Positions 16,731-25,741 of a stretch of 44,481 bases of DNA are shown here, piece after piece. A model generated the notes under the pieces. It saw only the letters and a list, made by a program, of their open reading frames with translations. It was not told where the DNA came from and did not search any database. Source of the stretch: Undibacterium hunanense (GTDB lineage: Bacteria > Pseudomonadota > Gammaproteobacteria > Burkholderiales > Burkholderiaceae_D); assembly GCF_014284335.1 (NCBI RefSeq), contig NZ_JACOGF010000024.1:1-44481 (forward strand), in the 5' to 3' direction. The position numbers and the translations under genes are program-made. The stretch's first letter is position 1. The number at the start of each line of letters is the position of its first letter.

Positions 16731-18066
16731 GGGATGTTCCTTGCCTGGTCCAGGCGATATTTGTGTTGACGATAGCGCCCATTTTTTTCAGCATATTCAT
16801 CAGGCCCAAATAGGCACGATCAAAATACGGCACATCTTCATGCCAGCCAGCCAAAATGCCTGCCAGTACCTTGCTGTGCTGGACATTGATGGTTTTGGGA
16901 TAGGGCGATTTGTTGCTGAAGTCAAAGTGCGTGCTTTGAAAGGCTTCTATCTTCCAGGCATGCAATTCTGCCAGTGCCGGTATGACGCCGGTATCAAATT
17001 CATCCTGCGTGATGGCATCAGAAAACAGGCCCAGGTCAATGTAGGCCAGGCGCAGAAGGCGATTGCGTTCGGTTTCATCGGTCATCAGCAAGGCGCGCCA
17101 GCTGCTGGCCATGGCATTGGAACAGGTGCTCGATATATTGTTGGTGCAACCAAAATCCAGTACTGCCAGACGTCCATCCGGCATGAATAAAAAATTGCCC
17201 GGGTGCGGGTCAGCATGTACGCGGCCCAATTGGCAAACACTGAACCAGAACCAGTCAAACAGCAATTGCCCGAAATGATTGCGCTGTGCCTGATCCGGCG
17301 CTGTCGCCAGCCAGGCATCCAGGTGCAGGCCATCGAGCTTTTCCATCGTCAGAATGCGCTTGCTGGACATGGCGTCTATGCATTTGGGGATGACGATGCC
17401 GGGCAAATTTACATGTTGGCCAAACCAGTGAAGCTGTGCCGCTTCATGTTCATAATCCAGCTCTTCCCCCAGCTTGACTTCCAGCTCATTCATGAAGCGG
17501 TCTATCACTTCCTTGCGTGGCAAGATGGTGGTGCCCATGGCCATTGTTTGAAAGATGCCGCGCAACATGCGCAAATCACTGCCTATGGCTGCGGCAATGC
17601 CTGGGTATTGCACCTTGACCGCCAGTTGCAGGCCATCTGCCAGTTGCGCATGATGTACCTGCCCCAGACTGGCTGCGGCAAAGGCGTGTGCATCAAACTG
17701 CGCATACAGGTGTTCTGGTGCCTGCCCGAATTCACGTTGAAAAACTTTATGGATCAGTGCGCGATTCAAAGGCGTGACCTGGTGGCAGCCTTTGGCCAGT
17801 TCACGGCGTATGCCTTCGGGCAAAAAATCGGCTTCCATGCTCAGCAATTGCGATACCTTGAGTGCACTGCCTTTTAACTGATTGAGTGCCTTGAAAAGTA
17901 TGCGTCCCAGTTCCGCTTCATGCTGTTCTTGCGCAGCCTGTTTGTCATCGTCACTGCGCAACATTTGCCGTGCCTTGTGACCCAGTTTGCTGGCGCCAGC
18001 CTGTGCCAATGCCAGGCCGGTGATGGCAGTCCTGCCCAGTTTGCTGGCGGGCGGCGCCTTGTTCAT
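16714..18066 (-). CDS. ABC1/UbiB/AarF-family atypical kinase
   Basis: A 450-residue protein of the UbiB protein-kinase-like family. Visible motifs are the Ala-rich nucleotide loop AAASLGQVHHA, the lysine motif AVKVQYPG, the catalytic loop VHADPHPGNFL and the metal motif LDFGCT. The KxGQ segment reads LKVSQLLS, so Gly is replaced by Ser. Family members act as ATPases needed for coenzyme Q synthesis or lipid handling. This one lacks the C-terminal membrane helices of UbiB and sits with a TetR regulator, so it is not the housekeeping ubiB. It overlaps tetR by 4 bases. Confidence 0.88.
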   Translation of the reverse strand: MNKAPPASKLGRTAITGLALAQAGASKLGHKARQMLRSDDDKQAAQEQHEAELGRILFKALNQLKGSALKVSQLLSMEADFLPEGIRRELAKGCHQVTPLNRALIHKVFQREFGQAPEHLYAQFDAHAFAAASLGQVHHAQLADGLQLAVKVQYPGIAAAIGSDLRMLRGIFQTMAMGTTILPRKEVIDRFMNELEVKLGEELDYEHEAAQLHWFGQHVNLPGIVIPKCIDAMSSKRILTMEKLDGLHLDAWLATAPDQAQRNHFGQLLFDWFWFSVCQLGRVHADPHPGNFLFMPDGRLAVLDFGCTNNISSTCSNAMASSWRALLMTDETERNRLLRLAYIDLGLFSDAITQDEFDTGVIPALAELHAWKIEAFQSTHFDFSNKSPYPKTINVQHSKVLAGILAGWHEDVPYFDRAYLGLMNMLKKMGAIVNTNIAWTRQGTSHVSTN

Positions 18067-18806
18067 CGTGCATCCCCCAGGCCACGTCCCAATCCATTCT
18101 GCACGAGCTTGACCATTTCCAGCAGGCCAGAACCGTTCTGCATAATGCGCGACAGTTGATTACGCAGCATGAAGCTAGCCAGTTCTGTCACTTTATTGAC
18201 GATGCCACTCTTCAAGGCCATGACCAGTATCGCCAGCGTCATGTCCACCAGTTGCGTGGTGTTGGAAAATTCTTCCGACTCATCCTTGAGCCAATATGCG
18301 ATGACGGCAAACAGATAATCACCAAACAAACCACCGATCAGATTCTTGAAATCGCAGGGCGAGATATCGCCGCGCTGTTCAGCCTCTTCCAGCAGACTTA
18401 TGATTTCCTGCTTCAGGGTTTGCTGGCCGGGCATATTGTCGCGCATCATCAGCAGCGGTGATTTGCCAAAGATATCACGCGTGATTTCCACAAATTCACG
18501 GTCGCCCAGCAAAAGTTCCAGCAAGGCATCCACCAGCCTTTGCAGTTTTTCTTGCAGGGTAAATTCTTCCCAGCCTGGCGTTTCCTGTACCACTTCGATG
18601 GTGATATCTATGCACAATTCATAGTAAGCCAGCAGGATTTTTTCCTTGCTGGGGAAGTACTTGTAAATCGTCGCATCACCAATGCCTGCGTCGCGGGCAA
18701 TCTGCTTCATTGTGGTGGCGTCATAGCCTTTTTCAGTAATCAGATCGACGGCAGTACGGATCAAATTACGCCGGGTTTGCTCTTGCTGGGATTTGGAAGT
18801 TTTCAT
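18063..18806 (-). CDS. TetR-family transcriptional regulator
   Basis: A 247-residue regulator. The N-terminal helix-turn-helix (residues 10-55) has the TetR signature MKQIARDAGIGDATIYKYFPSKEKILLAYY. The C-terminal ligand domain is helical and slightly long for the family. As first gene of the four-gene overlapping operon it probably represses its own promoter. A candidate operator lies about 70 bases upstream. The ligand is unknown. Confidence 0.92.
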   Translation of the reverse strand: MKTSKSQQEQTRRNLIRTAVDLITEKGYDATTMKQIARDAGIGDATIYKYFPSKEKILLAYYELCIDITIEVVQETPGWEEFTLQEKLQRLVDALLELLLGDREFVEITRDIFGKSPLLMMRDNMPGQQTLKQEIISLLEEAEQRGDISPCDFKNLIGGLFGDYLFAVIAYWLKDESEEFSNTTQLVDMTLAILVMALKSGIVNKVTELASFMLRNQLSRIMQNGSGLLEMVKLVQNGLGRGLGDAR

Positions 18807-18872
18807 AATCGAGACGAACTTCTATAAAAATGGTGTTTGAGTTTCATTAATATATACATTGTTTCGTTAAAT

Positions 18873-18889
18873 AACAAGGTTTACTTGTT
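18873..18889. promoter_or_regulatory. Candidate TetR operator
   Basis: AACAAG-5 bases-CTTGTT is a perfect inverted repeat in the AT-rich region upstream of the TetR gene. Size and position suit a TetR-family operator that controls its own operon; this is inference. Confidence 0.4.
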
Positions 18890-19059
18890 TAATAGAGGGT
18901 TTGTGTTGATTGGGGCGGGTTTTGAATGAAGCAAAGCCTGGGCTCTGGTCTTGCCAGTTTACGTTTCACCCGCCCCACATTCGGCGCTTCAACAACGTAT
19001 TCATTTATTAAAGGCTGAGTGTTGAACTTTTGCTGTGTAGCCAGGATATGCAATTTAGG

Positions 19060-19246
19060 TCAACGAACGCCGCTGGGCTCCTGCCTGCGCAGGAGCGACG
19101 ATTTATAGGGTGTGAGCAAAGATATGGCTGGGTTTGCAAGGATCAATGAATTTTGTAGCTAATGCGTGCATACCGAGTTGCGCGAATGAATGCAGACCCA
19201 AAATCCGTCGCTCCTGCGTAGGCAGGAGCCCAGCGGCGTTTGTTGA
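19060..19246. repeat. Inverted pair of REP-like palindromes
   Basis: The left copy (19060-19104) contains CGCCGCTGGGCTCCTGCCTG followed by GCAGGAGCGACGATTT. The right copy (19201-19246) is the same sequence inverted with few changes. Each copy itself holds the palindrome CTCCTGC..GCAGGAG. The ~95 bases between them hold no gene. The layout, two inverted palindromic units with a short spacer, is that of a REPIN. Confidence 0.78.
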
Positions 19247-19331
19247 TTAACAGAAAATTATTTAAAAGAGTTCAATCAAGTTTACTGCACTACAAATGAG
19301 AGAATATTTTTGAGCACAAACTTAAGCTCTA

Positions 19332-21590
19332 TTAATTCACCGCCCACCACCCCGGCAACAAAGCCCGCACATCGCCACGCCCAAACCGGTCATCAATCAA
19401 ATACACCACACCCTTGTCATCCGTTTGCCGTATCACCCGCCCCGCAGCCTGCACCACTTTTTGCAAGCCAGGGTACAGATAGGCATAGTCATAGCCTGAC
19501 CCAAATATTTTATCCATGCGCAATTTGATCTGCTCATTGATGGGATTGAGTTGCGGCAGGCCCAGCGTGGCGATGAAGGCACCAATCAGGCGGGTGCCGG
19601 GCAGGTCTATGCCTTCACCAAAAGAACCACCCAGTACGGCAAAGGCAATGCCCTGGCTGTCTTCGGTAAATTGCGCCAGGAAATCTTCACGATCTGCTTC
19701 GTTCATGCGCCGGGTTTGCAAACGTACCGGTATATCTGGGTGCAACTGGATAAAGCTGTTGCTGACCTGGGTCAGATAATCAAAGCTGCTGAAAAATGCC
19801 AGATAATTACCTGGCTGCGCATGGTATTGCCGCGCCATCAATGCTACGATGGGTGCAACAGAATGTGCCCGGTCGGCATAGCGCGTCGAAACGCTATCTA
19901 CCACGTGCACCTGTAACTGATCCGCAGAGAAGGGCGATTCCACATCTACCCAGGCGGTACTATTTGGCAAACCCAGGGTGTCGCAATAATAATTCCACGG
20001 GCTGAGCGTGGCTGAGAATAAAGCTGTTGTATGACTTGCCGTAAAGCGCGGCGTTAAAAATGCAGCCGGTACAATATTGCGCATGCATAACGTCGATGTG
20101 CCATGCTCTTTGCTGATTTTGCTGATATCAAACAGCGAATGATCAGTAAAGCTTTCTGCCAGACGGTTGAACAGCAGGGCATCCAGATAAAACTGCTGCA
20201 AATCAGGCGCCAGCTGGCTAGGGTTGTCGGCAAAGTAAAGGCCGATGTCTGTGCATAGGCGGGTTAAAGCGGTCAGCAGTTTTTCTGGTATTTCGGCATA
20301 GGCCTGGTAATCAGCTTCCTGCTCTTTTTCTAACTGTAGCCATGCGCGATACAGTCTGTCCAAAGTTTTTTTGAGCGCTGGTGGCGGTGTCTTGCGTAAG
20401 CGTTTCAGGCTGTCACGCTGCAATTCTGCACTATACATCTGGCGCGCCCGTGTCACCATATTATGGGCTTCATCCACCAGCACGGCCACGCGCCAGTCAT
20501 TCACAACGCTTAAGCCATACAGCAAAGCGTAGATGTCAAAATAATAGTTGTAGTCACCAATGATGACATCGGCCCAGCGTGCCATTTCTATGCCCAGGTA
20601 ATAGGGGCACACCTGGTGCGCCAGGGCGACGCTGCGCAAGCCTTCCTTGTCCAGCAATTGCTGATCAACGGCGGCAGCACGGGCCGCAGGCAGCCTATCA
20701 TAAAAGCCTTTGGCCAGTGGGCAGGCATCGCCATGGCAGGCGGCCTCCGGGTATTCGCAGGCCTTGGTTTTTGCTACCAGTTCCAGCGTGCGCAGGTTCA
20801 AAGATGGGGTGCTGTTTTGTATGTTGGCCAATGCATGCAAAGCCAGTTGTCGGCCTGATGTCTTGGCTGTCAGATAAAAAATTTTGTTCAGCCTGTGTTT
20901 TGCGGTGGCCTTTAACAACGGAAACAAACTGCCTATGGTTTTGCCTATGCCGGTGGGTGCTTGCGCCAGCAGGCAACAACTACGCTTGCTGGCCTTGTAC
21001 ATGGCCTCAGCCAGTTGTCTTTGGCCCGGTCTGAATGTCGCATGCGGAAAAACCATGTCTGCCAAAGCCACATCACGCGCAGCACGGTGAGCCACTTCCT
21101 GCTCTGCCCATGCAATAAAACGGCCACACAGCAGAGCAAAAAAATCTGCCAGCTCCGCAGCATCAAGCGCCTGCTGCAATACCGTTTCTTTCTGGCTTTG
21201 TATATTGAAATACACCAGTGCCACACTGATCTTTTGCAAGCCCAGCTTTTGACATAACAAATGCCCGTACACCTTGGCCTGTGCCCAATGCAAATGCCGG
21301 TGGTTGTCCGGCATGGTGTGCAAATCACCCAGATAAGTTTTGATTTCTTCTACCTGTTGCAGATCAGGGTCATAGCCATCGGCACGTCCACGCACCTGCA
21401 AATTACTGTGCTGGCCTTCAAGTCTGACTTCGCGCTGGTAACTGCTGTTTCTGCGCAAGACCACTGTCGTATGTCCGGCCATGCCTTGCTCGGCAGTGGG
21501 GGAGGGCGTAAAGCGCAAATCCAGGTCGCCCTGCTTGGCCGTGAACTCGCACAGCGCCCGCACGGCGATAGTATAGCCGTCAGCATTCAC
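19332..21590 (-). CDS. XPD/DinG-type Fe-S DNA helicase with N-terminal nuclease-like domain
   Basis: A 752-residue superfamily 2 helicase. Walker A APTGIGKT is at 211-218, the DEAH box at 373-376 and motif VI QAAGRVIRQ near the C-terminus. Four cysteines (278, 285, 290, 328) lie where XPD and DinG hold a 4Fe-4S cluster. Residues 60-130 show GRADGY..VEEIKTY..W..Q...Y, the core of a PD-(D/E)XK/Cas4-like domain (D71, E82, K84). It overlaps the upstream VRR-NUC nuclease gene by 4 bases, so the two probably act together on branched or damaged DNA. Ordinary DinG lacks the N-terminal domain. Confidence 0.9.
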   Translation of the reverse strand: MNADGYTIAVRALCEFTAKQGDLDLRFTPSPTAEQGMAGHTTVVLRRNSSYQREVRLEGQHSNLQVRGRADGYDPDLQQVEEIKTYLGDLHTMPDNHRHLHWAQAKVYGHLLCQKLGLQKISVALVYFNIQSQKETVLQQALDAAELADFFALLCGRFIAWAEQEVAHRAARDVALADMVFPHATFRPGQRQLAEAMYKASKRSCCLLAQAPTGIGKTIGSLFPLLKATAKHRLNKIFYLTAKTSGRQLALHALANIQNSTPSLNLRTLELVAKTKACEYPEAACHGDACPLAKGFYDRLPAARAAAVDQQLLDKEGLRSVALAHQVCPYYLGIEMARWADVIIGDYNYYFDIYALLYGLSVVNDWRVAVLVDEAHNMVTRARQMYSAELQRDSLKRLRKTPPPALKKTLDRLYRAWLQLEKEQEADYQAYAEIPEKLLTALTRLCTDIGLYFADNPSQLAPDLQQFYLDALLFNRLAESFTDHSLFDISKISKEHGTSTLCMRNIVPAAFLTPRFTASHTTALFSATLSPWNYYCDTLGLPNSTAWVDVESPFSADQLQVHVVDSVSTRYADRAHSVAPIVALMARQYHAQPGNYLAFFSSFDYLTQVSNSFIQLHPDIPVRLQTRRMNEADREDFLAQFTEDSQGIAFAVLGGSFGEGIDLPGTRLIGAFIATLGLPQLNPINEQIKLRMDKIFGSGYDYAYLYPGLQKVVQAAGRVIRQTDDKGVVYLIDDRFGRGDVRALLPGWWAVN

Positions 21591-23245
21591 TGATCAGCCT
21601 CTTGCCATTGCAGATAACATACCGTGACAGGCATGCCATGCGTGGCACAAAAATCCAGCCAGCGCTTCTGGTTGTCCTGCAGCTTGTCACCTGGGCCCTT
21701 GACTTCTATCATCTGGTAACGCTGTTCTTGCGGCCAAAACTGTATCAGATCAGGGAAGCCGTTACGGTTAGCCCGGATGTCGAGCAGGATGCGCTCGAAA
21801 CTATGCTTCAAGTGTTGTGCCGGTATGCATGTCAGCGCCATGTCCAGCAAATCTTCAGACAAACTACTCCAAAACACAAAGGGCGATTGCAAACCAGATT
21901 TGGTGGCATAAGTGTCGCGTATGGTCTGGCGGTAAGCACCCGACTCCAGTTGCGCAAAACAGGCAGCAAAATCATCTGCCCGCCGCACCTGGAAATCGGC
22001 ACTCAGCAAATCCGCAGGCCCGCGGTGGAATGGATGAAAAAACGCCCCCGGTATGGACTTGAAAATCGCTGGCCAGCACAACAAGCCAAATAAAGAATTG
22101 ATGAGCGCATTCTCTACATAAAACACCGGCGCTTCATCGCAGCTTAAATGGTCACGCACCACATATTCGACCACATAATCTTCTTGCGGCAAAGGCAGGC
22201 GCAAGACTAGTTCTGTAGGCGCAGTGCTGGTCGCTGCAACTACTTTAGCCAGGCCCAGCTTGCGACAAAGGCGCGGGGCGATACGCAACATTTGCTGGTG
22301 TTCTGCCTCGCTCTCTGGCGCTTGCTGCGCCAGTGTCAGTAAATCAAATGCCGCCTGGGTTTGTCCGCTTTTTTCCATTACACGTATGGCACGCAAACGT
22401 GCACCAGGGTAAGTGCAGTCTGCATAGACCTGCTGCGCCAGCGCCCAGTCTTTTTGCTTTTCTACATGTTCACCAATCTGATACAGCAAGCGGTTACGGC
22501 GGCTGACCAGCCAGGCATTTTCCAGCGCATGCAAGCCAGTGGCAGCCAGTTGCGCCAACACATCGGGTACTGGCTGCGCCGCATGAAAGGCTTCACGACA
22601 GGCATGCAGGGCCAGGTAAGCGTCGATATCAGCACGGCTGCCAAAGCCACGCGACGCAGCAGAAAATTCCACCTTTTCATACTGAAAAATACCCAGGTCA
22701 GACAATACAAATTCTGACCAGTCCTGATACAGATTACCAAAAAACAGCAGCCGCAACCGGTCGCACAAATCCTTGTTCAGCACCTGATAAGCGACATCAT
22801 CCAAGCTTGCACACCAGCCAGAAAATGCCTTGCTGTCCGTATGCTGCTGGCCCAGCAGCGCCAGTTGATCTGCCTTCTGCAATTTCTTTTCAGCAGGCGA
22901 CATGGCAAAAGCCAGCGCCAGTTCAGGTTTTTGCAGTAAATCAAACAGGCCAGCAATATCAAGCGCAGGATCAGCCTGCACCCAGCCGACATCCACCAGC
23001 GCCTGCATGGCCGCACGGGTATCACCAATCTCGGCATAATTGAGCTTGCTTGCTCTGAACACGCAACCCTTGCGCATCACCATACGCACATACAAGGCAC
23101 GTGAAGCCTGCGGCAAGCGGGCAAACTGGGTAATAAAGTCCTGCTCATCCGCCACCAGCAAATCCGCATAGCGCCCAGCCACCCAATCCAGCACAGTCTG
23201 GAAGTTTTCAAGGTAGTAAAAGGGGTTGTCCAGCTTGGCAAGCAT
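21587..23245 (-). CDS. VRR-NUC domain nuclease (FAN1-like)
   Basis: A protein of about 550 residues. The C-terminal VRR-NUC domain shows NGFPDLIQFW, then MIEVKGPGDKLQDNQKRWLDF, the PD-(D/E)XK core of FAN1-type structure-specific nucleases, which incise flaps and crosslinked DNA. The N-terminal region (NPFYYLENFQTVLDWV, ASRALYVRMVMRKG) matches the helical DNA-binding part of bacterial FAN1. The ATG at 23245 is chosen because the family starts just before NPFYYL. Other in-frame starts lie at 23287 (ATG) and 23326 (TTG), and none has a clear ribosome site. It is cotranscribed with the helicase downstream. Confidence 0.9.
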   Translation of the reverse strand: MLAKLDNPFYYLENFQTVLDWVAGRYADLLVADEQDFITQFARLPQASRALYVRMVMRKGCVFRASKLNYAEIGDTRAAMQALVDVGWVQADPALDIAGLFDLLQKPELALAFAMSPAEKKLQKADQLALLGQQHTDSKAFSGWCASLDDVAYQVLNKDLCDRLRLLFFGNLYQDWSEFVLSDLGIFQYEKVEFSAASRGFGSRADIDAYLALHACREAFHAAQPVPDVLAQLAATGLHALENAWLVSRRNRLLYQIGEHVEKQKDWALAQQVYADCTYPGARLRAIRVMEKSGQTQAAFDLLTLAQQAPESEAEHQQMLRIAPRLCRKLGLAKVVAATSTAPTELVLRLPLPQEDYVVEYVVRDHLSCDEAPVFYVENALINSLFGLLCWPAIFKSIPGAFFHPFHRGPADLLSADFQVRRADDFAACFAQLESGAYRQTIRDTYATKSGLQSPFVFWSSLSEDLLDMALTCIPAQHLKHSFERILLDIRANRNGFPDLIQFWPQEQRYQMIEVKGPGDKLQDNQKRWLDFCATHGMPVTVCYLQWQEADQ

Positions 23246-23369
23246 GTTGGGGGATGGTAAATAGCGTCTAAATAACTGTATATGCATACAGTTTAACGCA
23301 ATGTAAGAGCCACAGTAAACCAACAAGCTAAATTGCAGGCTTAAGCGTTTACAATAACGGCTTGAAACT

Positions 23370-23412
23370 CCTTCCCCTTCAAGGGGAAGGCAGGGATGGG
23401 GATGGGTTTCGA
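23370..23412. repeat. Single copy of the dispersed palindromic repeat
   Basis: CCTTCCCCTTCAAGGGGAAGG followed by GGATGGGGATGGGTTTCGATCG repeats the innermost unit of the nested region at 528-639, where the corresponding end reads GGGTTTCGGTCG. Here it is unpaired and lies between two operons. Confidence 0.75.
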
Positions 23413-23473
23413 TCGCGGACCCAGTAGCAATTTAACTACTGCCCCCTAGCCCCAAACGCCACCGAAGACAAAA

Positions 23474-23839
23474 ATGAACAAAGCCGAAGCCATACAAATC
23501 ACCAACGATTCCTTGCAAGCCAACGTCCTGAACGACGGCAACACCCAATTCTCCCAGGTCGTCCGCTATGGCAACGACGAAGGCTGGTGGCTCAACATCC
23601 CGCTGACCAATTTCAGAAAAGAAAACCACTTCCTCATCTGTAGCGAAAAAGCCAAAATCATCCGCCACCTGATGATCAAAGCCAACAACATCTTAAGCCC
23701 CGCCACCAAGTTCCGCGTCAAGGACGGCATCGCCGACATCTTCATCTCAGCCGGCAACCCCAAGCGCCTCACTGACGTACTGCAAGGCGGCAGCAAGTAC
23801 AGCTTTAATAAGCATTTGGTGGATGAGCATAGGTATTGA
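23474..23839 (+). CDS. Conserved-looking small protein of unknown function
   Basis: A 121-residue soluble protein, rich in Asn, Lys and Ile, with no signal peptide or membrane segment. It has a central WWLNIPLTNF segment and a C-terminal GGSKYSFNKHLVDEHRY. The reading frame has strong codon structure and no good alternative, so it is probably real. It is separated from hsdM by about 180 bases and may have its own promoter. I do not recognise the family. Whether it belongs to the restriction island or to the core genome next to it is unclear. Confidence 0.62.
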   Translation: MNKAEAIQITNDSLQANVLNDGNTQFSQVVRYGNDEGWWLNIPLTNFRKENHFLICSEKAKIIRHLMIKANNILSPATKFRVKDGIADIFISAGNPKRLTDVLQGGSKYSFNKHLVDEHRY

Positions 23840-24016
23840 TAAGATCAATGCAAGCTCGGCGATAGTCTTATTGACCTTACACCCAGTCGGAAGATGGGTA
23901 GCTTGTTGGTCAGACGCTTCTCACAATTGCCAGAAACTCAAAATCAGTTGTCATGTTTTTGCTCTAAACGCAAAATAACGGCAACGATTATAAATTCATT
24001 GCCTCAATAGCGAAAT

Positions 24017-25741
24017 ATGTCCCAAAAACTAAGCTTACAACAACTTGAATCCTATCTATGGACAGCCGCCGATATCTTGCGCGGCAACATGGATGCGTCA
24101 GAATACAAAGACTATATCTTTGGCATGATGTTTCTGAAGCGTCTGTCAGACAGCTTTGAAGAAGAGCAAGAAAAAGTCATTGCTCATTACCTCAAAACAG
24201 GTAAGACACAAGCGCAGGCAGAGGCACTGGCGCAAGAAGAAGATGAATATCATGACGCCTTCTTCGTGCCGAAAAAAGCTCGCTGGAGCGCTTTAAAAGA
24301 TCTCAAGCATGACATTGGCGCACAACTCAATATAGCCACTGAAGCAATAGAAGAACACAACACCAGCCTGGAAGGCGTGTTGGTGTCGATAGACTTCAAC
24401 ATCAAGAATAAACTGTCCGATAAAAAGCTGGCAGATTTGCTTTCTCACTTTTCTACCTATCGTTTGCGCAATCAAGACTTTGAATCCAGCGATTTGTTAG
24501 GCACCGCCTACGAATACCTGATCAAGATGTTTGCCGATTCCGCAGGCAAAAAAGGAGGTGAATTCTATACCCCCAGCGAAGTCGTACAATTGCTGGTGGC
24601 ATTGCTGCAACCGCATGCTGGTATGCGTATTTATGATCCGACGGTAGGTTCTGGCGGCATGCTGGTACAAACACGCAATTACCTTGTCAGCCATGGCGAA
24701 AATGCTTCCAATCTTTCGCTGTATGGGCAAGAGATGAACCTGAACACCTGGGCCATCTGCAAGATGAATATGTTCTTGCACGGCGTTTTCAATGCCGACA
24801 TTCGCAAGGGTGATACGCTGGGTGAACCCAAGCACGTGCAAAACGGCGAACTGATGACGTTTGACCGCGTCATCGCCAATCCACCGTTTAGCCTGGCCGC
24901 CTGGGGCAAAGAAGCTGCCGACAATGACGGTTATGGCCGTTTCCCGTATGGTACGCCGCCAAAAGATTCTGGCGACCTCGCCTTTGTCCAGCACATGATC
25001 GCGTCATTGAATGACCATGGCATGATGGGCGTGGTCATGCCGCACGGCGTCTTGTTTCGCGGTTCCAGCGAAAAAGAAATCCGTAAAGGCATACTCAATG
25101 ACGATCTGTTAGAGGCTGTAATCGGCTTGCCCGCGGGCCTGTTTTATGGCACTGGCATCCCAGCCAGCTTACTCATCATCAATAAGCAAAAACCAAAGCA
25201 ACGCAAAGGCAAAGTCCTGTTCATCAATGGCGAACTTGATTTCGCCGAAGGCAAGAACCAAAACACCCTGCGCCCTAAAGATATAGAAAAGATCGTCAGC
25301 ACCTTTACAGAATACAAACACAGCAAACGCTACGCCAAAGTTGTCACCTTGGCCGAAATTGCCGAGAACGATTACAACCTGAATATACGCCGCTACGCCG
25401 ACACATCACCACCGCCAGAAATTTTCGACGTGCGCGCACTGCTGCATGGCGGTGTGCCTGTGCGTGAAGTGATGGACGACTATATTCAGGAAGAGATTTT
25501 GCAAGGCTTTGATGTGACTGCGGTGCTGGTTAAGCGCGATGCCAACTATTACGACTGGAAGGCTGAGATTAGCAGCAAGGAAGACTTGCGCCAGCATCTG
25601 CCTGCAAATAAACTAGAACTGATCGCACAGTTTGAACGCTGGTGGGATAAGTACCGCGTGTCTTTGCATGAGCTTGATGCGCAAGTGGTGCAGGCTGAGG
25701 CTGTGATGAAGGGATATTTGGCGGAGTTGGGGTATGAGTAA
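24017..25741 (+). CDS. hsdM: Type I restriction-modification DNA methyltransferase subunit M
   Basis: A 574-residue adenine-N6 methyltransferase subunit. The N-terminal HsdM domain (LESYLWTAADILRGNMDASEYKDYIFGMMFLKRL) is followed by the SAM-binding motif DPTVGSGGML near residue 215 and the catalytic motif NPPF near residue 290. It forms an M2S1 methylase with HsdS and, with HsdR, the full restriction enzyme. The start follows an AT-rich promoter region. hsdS overlaps its end by 8 bases. Confidence 0.97.
   Translation: MSQKLSLQQLESYLWTAADILRGNMDASEYKDYIFGMMFLKRLSDSFEEEQEKVIAHYLKTGKTQAQAEALAQEEDEYHDAFFVPKKARWSALKDLKHDIGAQLNIATEAIEEHNTSLEGVLVSIDFNIKNKLSDKKLADLLSHFSTYRLRNQDFESSDLLGTAYEYLIKMFADSAGKKGGEFYTPSEVVQLLVALLQPHAGMRIYDPTVGSGGMLVQTRNYLVSHGENASNLSLYGQEMNLNTWAICKMNMFLHGVFNADIRKGDTLGEPKHVQNGELMTFDRVIANPPFSLAAWGKEAADNDGYGRFPYGTPPKDSGDLAFVQHMIASLNDHGMMGVVMPHGVLFRGSSEKEIRKGILNDDLLEAVIGLPAGLFYGTGIPASLLIINKQKPKQRKGKVLFINGELDFAEGKNQNTLRPKDIEKIVSTFTEYKHSKRYAKVVTLAEIAENDYNLNIRRYADTSPPPEIFDVRALLHGGVPVREVMDDYIQEEILQGFDVTAVLVKRDANYYDWKAEISSKEDLRQHLPANKLELIAQFERWWDKYRVSLHELDAQVVQAEAVMKGYLAELGYE

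Larger units (their letters stand above)
18807..19331. other. Intergenic region: regulator promoter and palindromic repeats
   Basis: No gene seen. The left part is the AT-rich promoter of the TetR operon, with a candidate operator at 18873-18889. The middle part carries an inverted pair of palindromic repeats (19060-19104 and 19201-19246). No clear terminator for the helicase gene was found at the right edge. Confidence 0.6.
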
